Positions 57,245 through 64,000 of a stretch of DNA of 64,000 nucleotides are shown one piece after another (within the stretch, counting starts at the first letter, position 1; every line of letters starts with the position of its first letter). The position numbers and the translations under genes are program-made. The DNA is from Ornithinimicrobium cerasi (lineage in GTDB: Bacteria; Actinomycetota; Actinomycetes; Actinomycetales; Dermatophilaceae): NCBI RefSeq assembly GCF_003702705.1, contig NZ_QZMN01000004.1, positions 124,001-188,000 on the forward strand, read 5' to 3'. The notes under the pieces are model-generated. The model did no database searches, was not told where the DNA came from, and worked only from the letters and a program-made list of their open reading frames with translations.

Positions 57245-59785
57245 ATGATCTCCGTCGTCGTGGTGTCGCACAGCCGCGCCCTCGCGGACGCGGCCGTGGC
57301 GCTGGCGGCGCAGATGGCCCCGGGCCCGGACGGGCCCCGGGTCGAGGTGGCGGCCGGGCTGGACGACGGCACCCTGGGGACGGACGCCGCCGCGGTGGCC
57401 GCCGCGATCCAGCGGGGTGACGAGGCCTCCGGCCACGAGGGGGTGCTCGTGCTGATGGACCTCGGGAGCGCCGTCCTGTCGGCGGAGCTGGCTCTCGAGC
57501 TCCTGGGCCCGGAGGTCGCCGGGCGGGTGCGGCTCAGCCCCGCACCGCTCTTGGAGGGGCTCGTGGTCGCGGTGGTGTCCGCGCGCTCCGGGCGCGACCT
57601 GGGCGAGGTGGCGGCCGAGGCGGCCGGCGGGCTGGGACCCAAGACGGCCCATCTCCTGCCCGACGACGGGGCAGGGCCCTGCCCGGAAGAGCCCAGCGTG
57701 GCGGGACCGACCACGAGCCCGCACCGGGTCGACGCCGTGGAGCTGGAGGTGCGGGGGCCGCACGGGCTGCACGCCCGGCCGGCTGCGCGCCTCGTGGCCT
57801 GCGCGGCCGAGGTCGCACCGCAGACCATCGTGCGGGTGCGCAACCTCACCTCCGGGCGCGGCCCGGTGGACGCGCTGAGCCTGTCCCGCGTCGCGACGCT
57901 GGACGCGCGGCAGGGGCACCTGCTCCTCGCGGAGGCCTCCGGTCCCAGGGCGCGCGAGGTCCTCGAGTCGCTGACCGAGCTGGCCCGGGACGGCTTCGGC
58001 GACCTGCCCCGCTCGGGCGCGGTGGCCGAGGCGGCAGCCGTGGTCGACACGACCGGAGGAGGGGTCGCCGGCTCGGGGCTCGACGCGGCCGTGGGCCCGG
58101 TGCTGCGGCTCGACGCCCGGCTGGACGGGCACGGCATACCCGCGGGGTCCGTGGCGGAGGAACGGGTCCGGTGGCGCGAGGCGCTGCGCGAGGCGGGGGA
58201 GCGCCTGGACCAGCTCGCCGAGCAGGCGAGGCGCCAGCTCGGCGACCCGGCGGCCGAGGTGTTCGAGGCGCACGCGACCCTGCTGCGCGACCCCGAGCTC
58301 GCCCGGGACGTGTCCCGCCGTCTCGTCGAGGGGCAGTCCGCCGCGACCGCCTGGGCGGAGACGGTCGAGGCGACGGCGGCCTGGTTCGACCAGCTCGCCG
58401 ACCCCTACCAGCGCGAGCGCGCGCACGACGTCCGGGCCGCGGGCGAGCGGGTGCTCCGCCTGATCGTCGGCGCCCCGGAGCCCGAGTCGCTCGGCGAGGG
58501 GATCCTCGTCGTGGAGGAGCTCGACCCCGGCCTGGCCATCTCCCTGGACCCGCGGGCCGTCCGCGGGGTCATCACCTGGCACGGCGGCGAGACGGGGCAC
58601 GGGGTGCTCATCGCGGTGTCCCGGGGGGTCCCGGTGCTGACCGGCGAGGAGGCGCTGCGGGACGTGCCGGCGGGCACGACGGTCGCCTTCGACGGCCGGT
58701 CGCGCACCGTCGAGGTCGACCCCGGGGAGGAGGTGCTGACGGCGTTCGAGGAGCTGCTGGACCACCGTCGCCGGGAGCGCGACCTGGCTCTGGAGACGTC
58801 GGCCACGCCCGTCGTGACCACGGACGGCGTGCCGCTGCGGGTGCGGGCCAACGTGTCGTCCCTGGCGATGGCCCGGCTGGCGGCCCAGATGGGCGCGCAG
58901 GGGGCGGGTCTGGTCCGGACCGAGGCGGTCTTCGGTCACTGCCTGCAGGCGCCGTCGGTCGACGAGCAGGCGCAGGTCTACGGCGAGATCGCCGCCGCGC
59001 TCGCCCCCCACCCGGTCGCCATCCGCACCTGGGACGTCGGCGGTGACAAGCCCCTGCCGTTCATGCCCACCGTCGTGGAGGCCAACCCCTTCCTCGGCAC
59101 GCGGGGGCTGCGCGCGTTCGTGCACGATCCCCGGCTCCTCCTCGACCAGCTCGAGGCGATCTGCCGGGTGGCGGCGCACGCCGAGGTGCAGGTGCTCTTC
59201 CCCATGGTGACGACCCGTTCCGACGTCGACCTCGCGCTGACGCTGCTCCGGGAGGCCGCGACGCGGGCCGGTGGGGACGGTCTGCCGCCGCTCCTGGAGG
59301 TGGGCATCATGATCGAGGTCCCCGCCGCGGCGCTCAACGTGAGCGCCCTGACGGAGGGGCTCGACCTCGTGTCCATCGGCAGCAACGACCTCAGCCAGTA
59401 CGCCCTCGCGGCCGACCGCGGGAACGGGGACCTCGCCGCCTGGTCGGACCCGCTGGAGCCCGCGGTGCTCCGGCTGGTCCGGGCGACCTGCGAGGGTGTC
59501 CCCGCCGGGATGCCCGTGGGGCTCTGCGGCGCCCTGGCGGGCGAGCCCGGTCTCGCGGGGCTGCTGGCCGGCCTGGGCGTCAGCCAGCTCAGCGCCGTGC
59601 CGGCCGCCGTGCCGCTCGTGAAGGAGCGTCTCCGGGCCGGCTCGATGGCCGGGTTCCGTGAGATCGCCGAGCGCGCGCTGGACTGCCCCGATGCGGCCTC
59701 GGTGCGCGCCCTGCTCGGGCAGCACGCCGACGCGCGACGACGGGAGAGCGTCAGCGCACGCCCGGCGGGCGGAACTGCACGCTGA
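57245..59785 (+). CDS. dhaM: DhaM-HPr-Enzyme I fusion, phosphoryl donor for Dha kinase
   Basis: An 846-residue fusion. The EIIA-Dha domain (1-130) has its phospho-His at position 9 in VVVSHSRALA. An HPr domain (about 160-250) has GPHGLHARPAAR with its His near 176. The rest is Enzyme-I-like: the phospho-His in GGETGH near 452, then a full PEP-binding barrel (GAGLVRTEAVF, GIMIEVPAAALN, IGSNDLSQYALAADRGN, and the Cys of GLCGALAGEP near 760). E. coli DhaM carries only a shortened EI part, so here the protein may take phosphate directly from PEP. Coupled to dhaL after eight bases. Confidence 0.88.
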   Translation: MISVVVVSHSRALADAAVALAAQMAPGPDGPRVEVAAGLDDGTLGTDAAAVAAAIQRGDEASGHEGVLVLMDLGSAVLSAELALELLGPEVAGRVRLSPAPLLEGLVVAVVSARSGRDLGEVAAEAAGGLGPKTAHLLPDDGAGPCPEEPSVAGPTTSPHRVDAVELEVRGPHGLHARPAARLVACAAEVAPQTIVRVRNLTSGRGPVDALSLSRVATLDARQGHLLLAEASGPRAREVLESLTELARDGFGDLPRSGAVAEAAAVVDTTGGGVAGSGLDAAVGPVLRLDARLDGHGIPAGSVAEERVRWREALREAGERLDQLAEQARRQLGDPAAEVFEAHATLLRDPELARDVSRRLVEGQSAATAWAETVEATAAWFDQLADPYQRERAHDVRAAGERVLRLIVGAPEPESLGEGILVVEELDPGLAISLDPRAVRGVITWHGGETGHGVLIAVSRGVPVLTGEEALRDVPAGTTVAFDGRSRTVEVDPGEEVLTAFEELLDHRRRERDLALETSATPVVTTDGVPLRVRANVSSLAMARLAAQMGAQGAGLVRTEAVFGHCLQAPSVDEQAQVYGEIAAALAPHPVAIRTWDVGGDKPLPFMPTVVEANPFLGTRGLRAFVHDPRLLLDQLEAICRVAAHAEVQVLFPMVTTRSDVDLALTLLREAATRAGGDGLPPLLEVGIMIEVPAAALNVSALTEGLDLVSIGSNDLSQYALAADRGNGDLAAWSDPLEPAVLRLVRATCEGVPAGMPVGLCGALAGEPGLAGLLAGLGVSQLSAVPAAVPLVKERLRAGSMAGFREIAERALDCPDAASVRALLGQHADARRRESVSARPAGGTAR

Positions 59786-60386
59786 TCCGCGGACCCACCG
59801 GCTGGCTGGTCTTGGGCACGCAGTGGTCCCAGGTGCGCTGGCAGCTGCCCCCCATCACCAGCAGGTCGCCGTGCCCGAGGACGTGCCGCAGGCTCGGGCC
59901 GCCGCCCCGCGGTCGCAGCAGCAGGGCCCGGGGTGCACCGAGGCTGACGATCGCGACCATCGTGTCGCGCAGGCTGCTGCGGCCCGTCCGGTCCCCGTGC
60001 CAGGCCACGCTGTCCCGGCCGTCGCGGTAGAGGCACATCCCGGCGGTGACGAAGCGGTCGCCGAGCTCGCTCCCGTAGTACGCGTCGAGCGCGGCCCGGG
60101 CCTTCTCCAGCACCGGGTCCGGCAGGGCCTCGTGCTCACGGTAGAAGCGCAGCAGCCGCGGCGTGGTCACCTGCCTCTCGTACATCGTGCGCTCCTCCCC
60201 GCGCCACTCGACGCCGGCCGGTCCGCCCGGGGAGAGCCGGCCGAACAGCTCCGCCGAGCCGGTGACCCAACCGGGTCGCACGTCCACCCAGGCGCCGTGG
60301 TCGAGGGTGGTGCGTCGGACGGCGCCGTCCAGCGGGCGGAGCCCGACCGTCTTGACCTGGTCGAGGAGGGAACCCTGCAGCATCAT
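59751..60386 (-). CDS. AlkB-family 2-oxoglutarate/Fe(II) dioxygenase
   Basis: A 211-residue enzyme predicted to reverse alkyl damage in DNA or RNA. The metal ligands are in VAWHGDRTGR (HxD) and TWDHCVPKT (distal His), and RISVQFR near the C-terminus holds the 2-oxoglutarate arginines. The central CLYRDGRDSVAWH segment is typical of AlkB homologues. Its end overlaps the dhaM end by 35 bases on the opposite strand. Two adjacent ATG codons (60386, 60383) are possible starts. Confidence 0.85.
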   Translation of the reverse strand: MMLQGSLLDQVKTVGLRPLDGAVRRTTLDHGAWVDVRPGWVTGSAELFGRLSPGGPAGVEWRGEERTMYERQVTTPRLLRFYREHEALPDPVLEKARAALDAYYGSELGDRFVTAGMCLYRDGRDSVAWHGDRTGRSSLRDTMVAIVSLGAPRALLLRPRGGGPSLRHVLGHGDLLVMGGSCQRTWDHCVPKTSQPVGPRISVQFRPPGVR

Positions 60387-60463
60387 GCTCCGACCATAGG
60401 ACACCTGTACGAATCGCGCCAGCCCCCGGTGCGGCGCGCCCCGTACCGGGCGCCGCCGTGGGG

Positions 60464-60469
60464 GACAAT
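60464..60469 (+). promoter_or_regulatory. Candidate -10 hexamer (GACAAT) for a leaderless recO mRNA
   Basis: GACAAT ends five bases before the recO ATG at 60475, and no Shine-Dalgarno is present in between. A transcript would start at or next to the A of the ATG. Confidence 0.4.
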
Positions 60470-60474
60470 GGGGC

Positions 60475-61206
60475 ATGCCCACCTACCGCGAGGCCGCGAT
60501 CGTGCTGCGGACGCACAAGCTGGGTGAGGCCGACCGGATCGTGACGCTGCTGACCCGGGGGCGCGGTCGGGTCCGGGCGGTCGCCAGGGGGGTGCGCCGG
60601 ACGAGGAGCAAGTTCGGTGCCCGGCTGGAGCCGGGCATGGTCGTGGACGTCCAGTGCTACGAGGGGCGCAACCTCGACACGATCACCCAGGCCGACGGCC
60701 TGGCGACGTACGGCGAGGCCATCGCCCGCGACTATCCCGCGTTCACCGCCGCCAGCGTCATGCTCGAGACCTGCGAGCAGCTCACCGACGAGGGACGGCC
60801 CGCGGTCCGGCACTTCTCCCTGCTGGCCGGGGGACTGGCCGCGCTCGCCGCGGGGGAGCACGACCCCCGGCTCGTCCTGGACTCCTACCTGGTCCGGGCG
60901 CTGGCGATCGCCGGGTGGCGGGCCAGCTTCGCCAGCTGCGCACGGTGCGGGATGACCGGGCCGCACCGTGCCTTCCACGTCCCCTCCGGCGGGGTGGTCT
61001 GCCCGGTATGCCGCCCGCCCGGCTCCGCGGCGCCCGCGCCGGAGACGCTGGAGCTGCTGGAGGCGCTGTACTCCGGGGACTGGGCGGTGGCGGACACCAG
61101 CCAGCGGCGTCACCGCGGTGAGGCGAGCGGCCTCGTCGCCGCCTACCTGCAGTGGCACCTGGAGCGCGGCGTCCGGTCGTTGCGCCACGTCGAGAGGATC
61201 CACTGA
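60475..61206 (+). CDS. recO: DNA repair protein RecO
   Basis: A 243-residue RecFOR-pathway mediator that loads RecA on SSB-coated DNA. The OB-fold start [20 protein letters not shown] and the zinc finger CARCGMTG...CPVCRPP (about residues 153-178) are typical of RecO from actinobacteria. It is followed after five bases by uppS, the usual partner in this phylum. Confidence 0.93.
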   Translation: MPTYREAAIVLRTHKLGEADRIVTLLTRGRGRVRAVARGVRRTRSKFGARLEPGMVVDVQCYEGRNLDTITQADGLATYGEAIARDYPAFTAASVMLETCEQLTDEGRPAVRHFSLLAGGLAALAAGEHDPRLVLDSYLVRALAIAGWRASFASCARCGMTGPHRAFHVPSGGVVCPVCRPPGSAAPAPETLELLEALYSGDWAVADTSQRRHRGEASGLVAAYLQWHLERGVRSLRHVERIH

Positions 61207-61211
61207 CGCCC

Positions 61212-62000
61212 ATGGCCGCAGCCAGCGCCCCCCGGCCCCCGTTCCCGCACCCGAGCGGTGCGCGGCCACCCGCCGTCCCCCGTGATCTCGTGCCCCGGCA
61301 CGTCGCGATCGTGATGGACGGCAACGGCCGGTGGGCCAACCAGCGCGGGCTGCCCCGGACGGAGGGGCACGAGGCGGGGGAGGCGTCCCTGCTCGACGTG
61401 GTCGCGGGCGCGATCGAGGTGGGGGTGACGTGCGTGTCCGCCTACGCGTTCTCCACCGAGAACTGGCGGCGCAGCCCGGAGGAGGTGCGCTTCCTCATGG
61501 GGTTCAACCGCGACGTCATCCGCAGGCGCCGTGACGAGCTGGACTCCTGGGGGGTGCGGGTGGTGTGGTCGGGCCGCCGGCCCCGGCTGTGGAAGTCGGT
61601 GATCTCAGAGCTGGAGGACGCCCAGGAGCGCACGCGGCACAACAGCATCCTCACCCTGAACTTCTGCGTGAACTACGGCGGAAGGGCGGAGATCGTGGAC
61701 GCGGTGCGGGCCGTCGCCGCGGACGTGGCCGCGGGACGGGTCCGACCGGGCGGCATCGACGAACGCACGATCGCCCGGCATCTCTACCACCCCGACGTGC
61801 CCGACGTCGACCTCTTCCTGCGCAGCTCCGGGGAGCAGCGGACCTCCAACTTCCTGCTCTGGCAGAGCGCCTACGCGGAGATGGTCTTCCTCGACACCCT
61901 GTGGCCGGACTTCGACCGGCGCCACCTGTGGCGGGCGGTCGAGACCTACGCCTCGCGCGACCGCCGCTACGGCGGGGCGGTGGACCGGCCGACCTTCTGA
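61212..62000 (+). CDS. uppS: Cis-prenyl transferase (undecaprenyl/decaprenyl diphosphate synthase)
   Basis: A 262-residue Z-type prenyl transferase that makes the lipid carrier for cell-wall synthesis. The catalytic Asp is in [17 protein letters not shown] near residue 36, and [32 protein letters not shown] and [18 protein letters not shown] are hallmarks. Chain length cannot be read from sequence alone. The ATG at 61212 is chosen over upstream codons inside recO. It converges on the Zur gene. Confidence 0.95.
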   Translation: MAAASAPRPPFPHPSGARPPAVPRDLVPRHVAIVMDGNGRWANQRGLPRTEGHEAGEASLLDVVAGAIEVGVTCVSAYAFSTENWRRSPEEVRFLMGFNRDVIRRRRDELDSWGVRVVWSGRRPRLWKSVISELEDAQERTRHNSILTLNFCVNYGGRAEIVDAVRAVAADVAAGRVRPGGIDERTIARHLYHPDVPDVDLFLRSSGEQRTSNFLLWQSAYAEMVFLDTLWPDFDRRHLWRAVETYASRDRRYGGAVDRPTF

Positions 62001-62043
62001 ACCCTCCGTGCCGCCACCTCGGCGGGTGGTCGCCCGGCCGGGG

Positions 62044-62439
62044 TCAGGAGGGGGAGCAGTCGGCGCAGGTGCCGAAGATCTCCAGGGTGTGGCTCACGTC
62101 GCGAAAGCCGTGCTCGGCCGCCACCGAGTCCGCCCACCGCTCGACGGCCGGCCCCTCGATCTCCACCGTCCGGCCGCAGTCGCGGCAGACGAGGTGGTGG
62201 TGGTGGCCCGTGGAGCACTTGCGGTAGACCGACTCACCGTCGTCGGTGCGCAGGACGTCCACCTCGCCCGACTCCGCCAGCGTGGCCAGCGTCCGGTAGA
62301 CGGTGGCCAGGCCGACGGTCGCGCCCGTCCCGCGCAGCCGGGCGTGCAGGTCCTGGGCGCTGGTGAAGTCCTCGCTCGAGCCGAGCAGGTCGATCACCGC
62401 GGCCTGCTGGCGGGTCGGGCGGCGGCGGGTCGTGGTCAT
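62044..62439 (-). CDS. zur: Fur-family zinc regulator (Zur-like)
   Basis: A 131-residue metal-dependent repressor. The winged helix is at the N-terminus (TATVGLATVYRTLATLAESG-like ATVYRTL), and the metal region contains HHHHLVCRDCG and a terminal GTCADCS, giving two CxxC zinc sites. Zur rather than Fur is inferred from its position after a zinc-type ABC transporter: its ATG overlaps the permease stop (ATGA), so it likely represses its own operon. Confidence 0.87.
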   Translation of the reverse strand: MTTTRRRPTRQQAAVIDLLGSSEDFTSAQDLHARLRGTGATVGLATVYRTLATLAESGEVDVLRTDDGESVYRKCSTGHHHHLVCRDCGRTVEIEGPAVERWADSVAAEHGFRDVSHTLEIFGTCADCSPS

Positions 62440-63455
62440 CGGGTCACCTCGTGCCCGACGCGGCCGCTGTCCTCCGGCGGTGGCTGCGGCCCGTGGGCGT
62501 GCTCGTCGTAGTGCCCCTCGTGCGCGGCGTGGCGGTGGCCGTCGTGGAGGTAGTCGACGTGGTCACCGTGGGAGACCGCCTCGTGACCGCACCCCGGCCC
62601 GTGCTCGTGCAGGTGCCGCTCCGCATGCCGGTGCCGAGCCCGGGCCAGCGCGCGGCGGAGCGAGCCGACCGTGGTCGCCACCGCGAACAGCGCGATGGCC
62701 AGCAGGACGACGGTCCCCCCGGCCGCGGTGTCCAGCTGGTAGGAGGCGCTCACCCCTCCCACGGAGGCCACCACCCCCAGACCGACGGCCCACCAGCTCG
62801 CCGCGCGGAAGCTGCCGGCGAGCTGCTGCGCGGCGGCGTTCGGCACGATCATCAGGGCGCTGATGAGCAGCAGGCCGATGACGCGCATGGCGACGACCAC
62901 CGTGATCGCCGTCAGCACGCCGAGGGTGATGTTGAGGGCCAGCACCGGCAGGCCGCTCGCCCGGGCGTACTCCTCGTCCCCGGCGACGGCGAAGAGCCGC
63001 TGCCGCAGGAGCAGCACCGTGCCCGCGATCAGCGCCGACAGCACGGCGAAGAGGATCAGCTCCCCGCGCGTCGTCGTGGTGATCGAGCCGAAGAGGAACC
63101 CCGTGAGGTTGCCGGTCTGCGCCCCCTCGGCCCGGTTGATGATCACCACCCCGGCGGCGATGCCGCCGTAGAACATCAGGGCCAGCGCCATGTCGCCCGA
63201 CGTGCGCCCGCGGGCCCGCAGCACCTCGATGAGCACGGCGGCGAGGGTGGCGGCGAGGAGGGCCGACCAGACCGGGCTCCCCCGGGTGGCCACCCCGACC
63301 GCGACGCCGGCGAGGGCCACGTGGCCGATGCCGTCGCCGACGAGGGACAGGCGCCGCTGGACGAGGAAGATGCCGACCATCGGCGCGACCAGCCCGACGC
63401 AGAGGGCCGCCAGCAGGGCGTTGCGCATGAAGTCGAGGGACAGCATCTCGCTCAC
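62436..63455 (-). CDS. znuB: Zinc/manganese ABC transporter permease with histidine-rich tail
   Basis: A 339-residue permease of the ZnuB/TroC type with about eight helices (LLAALCVGLVAPMVGIFLV at the start; GDGIGHVALAGVAVG is the conserved loop). The last 65-70 residues form a hydrophilic tail with about 18 histidines and few hydrophobics, unusual for this family. The tail could hold zinc at the cytoplasmic face. The GTG at 63455 overlaps the ATPase stop (GTGA); an ATG three codons later is also possible. Zinc is favoured over manganese because of the Zur neighbour and the tail. Confidence 0.87.
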   Translation of the reverse strand: MSEMLSLDFMRNALLAALCVGLVAPMVGIFLVQRRLSLVGDGIGHVALAGVAVGVATRGSPVWSALLAATLAAVLIEVLRARGRTSGDMALALMFYGGIAAGVVIINRAEGAQTGNLTGFLFGSITTTTRGELILFAVLSALIAGTVLLLRQRLFAVAGDEEYARASGLPVLALNITLGVLTAITVVVAMRVIGLLLISALMIVPNAAAQQLAGSFRAASWWAVGLGVVASVGGVSASYQLDTAAGGTVVLLAIALFAVATTVGSLRRALARARHRHAERHLHEHGPGCGHEAVSHGDHVDYLHDGHRHAAHEGHYDEHAHGPQPPPEDSGRVGHEVTR

Positions 63456-64000
63456 CGGACGGCTCCGTCCGCGGTGGGGGAGAGCACGCCGGGGCCCCGC
63501 CCGGCGGCCCGTGCCAGCTCCCCCTGGTGCACGGCATACCCCTCGGGCGTGCCGTCGAAGGTGAGGTGGCCGGACTCGACCTCGACGATCCGGTCGACGA
63601 TCCCGCGCAGCGCCGTGAGCTCGTGGGTGACGACCAGCATCGTCGTGCCGGCCTCGCCGAGGCGATGGAGCACGCCGGCCAGCACGAGCTGGCTGGCCCG
63701 GTCGACCCCGGCGGTGGGCTCGTCCATGACGAGCACCTCCGGGCGGGCGACGAGCGCCCGGGCGATGAGGACCCGCCGCTGCTGACCCCCGGAGAGGGTC
63801 TCGACGTCGAACCGGGCGCGGTCCGCCAGCCCGACCGCCTCCAGTGCCGCGTCCACGGCCGCACGCTCGCGTCGGCCCGGGGGGCGCCACCACGGGAGTC
63901 CGGACAGGAGCCCGGTCGTGACCACCTCGGTCACGGTGGCGCGCACCCCGCCGGTGAGGGTATGCCGTTGCGGCACGTACCCGACGCGGGTCCGGTCGCG
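63452..64000 (-). CDS. znuC: Zinc-type ABC transporter ATPase, C-terminal part
   Basis: A partial gene cut by the window edge; about 182 residues are visible from the Q-loop (GYVPQRHTL) to the end. The signature LSGGQQRRVLIARAL, Walker B VLVMDEPTAGVD and the H-loop VVTHEL are present; Walker A lies outside the window. It energises the permease encoded next and overlaps it by four bases. The solute-binding protein gene is probably upstream, out of sight. Confidence 0.9.
   Translation of the reverse strand, partial: RDRTRVGYVPQRHTLTGGVRATVTEVVTTGLLSGLPWWRPPGRRERAAVDAALEAVGLADRARFDVETLSGGQQRRVLIARALVARPEVLVMDEPTAGVDRASQLVLAGVLHRLGEAGTTMLVVTHELTALRGIVDRIVEVESGHLTFDGTPEGYAVHQGELARAAGRGPGVLSPTADGAVR

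Overview
The window is one contiguous stretch of a very GC-rich (roughly 70-73% by eye) actinobacterial chromosome. Gene order and protein types suggest Micrococcales, probably near Intrasporangiaceae/Ornithinimicrobium-Serinicoccus relatives; this is inference from gene content, not a database match. Coding is dense, codons end in G/C, GTG starts are common, and neighbouring genes often overlap by 1 or 4 bases. I see no transposase, integrase, prophage or CRISPR array. The accessory signal is limited to a repeat-bearing spacer (43.2-43.7 kb) and a decayed nuclease fragment with repeats (45.25-45.75 kb).

Layout: 0-4.5 kb, end of truB, ribF, rodA and a long-chain acyl-CoA ligase. 4.5-19.3 kb, a membrane-anchored hydrolase, then a translation/RNA block (radical SAM TIGR03960-like protein, DUF2344 partner, RNase E/G, L21, L27, Obg, proB, proA) split by a reverse-strand serC-serA pair. 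19.3-25.2 kb, a glycosyltransferase plus squalene-cyclase-like pair, a small membrane protein, nadD-rsfS-phosphatase, tRNA-Ala(GGC), an MFS transporter and an orphan PemK/MazF-like protein. 25.3-33.0 kb, an apparent glycolate/glyoxylate module: LctP-family permease facing an aceB-glcD-glcE-glcF operon with an IclR-like palindrome upstream of aceB. 33.1-38.1 kb, a PIG-L deacetylase and membrane acyltransferase pair, a GNAT enzyme, a molybdopterin oxidoreductase and a fasciclin lipoprotein.

38.3-48.3 kb, lepA (with an unusual in-frame insertion), trmB, ppk2, hemW, the hairpin-repeat spacer, DUF4870 and DUF3097 genes, a broken DUF559-like nuclease remnant, fumC, and a CIRCE-controlled hrcA. 48.4-62.0 kb, the classic actinobacterial run dnaJ-rsmE-(MFS)-phoH-ybeY-CBS protein-era-...-recO-uppS, interrupted between era and recO by a PTS-type dihydroxyacetone kinase operon (dhaK, dhaL and a DhaM-HPr-EI fusion) and an alkB-like gene. 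62.0-64 kb, a reverse-strand zinc module: ABC ATPase (cut by the window edge), permease with a histidine-rich tail, and a Fur/Zur regulator.

Most of the window is housekeeping: ribosome assembly and translation (rsfS, era, ybeY, rsmE, lepA, obg, rplU, rpmA, trmB, RNase E), amino-acid and cofactor synthesis (serine, proline, FAD, NAD, heme) and envelope synthesis (rodA, uppS). The most interesting signals are the two hairpins sharing an identical GTATGAG loop, the strongly enriched octamer GGTATGCC/GGCATACC, the serC-serA insertion into a conserved RNA-metabolism block, the glycolate module, the palindrome-bearing insertion in LepA and the nuclease remnant with its repeat cluster.
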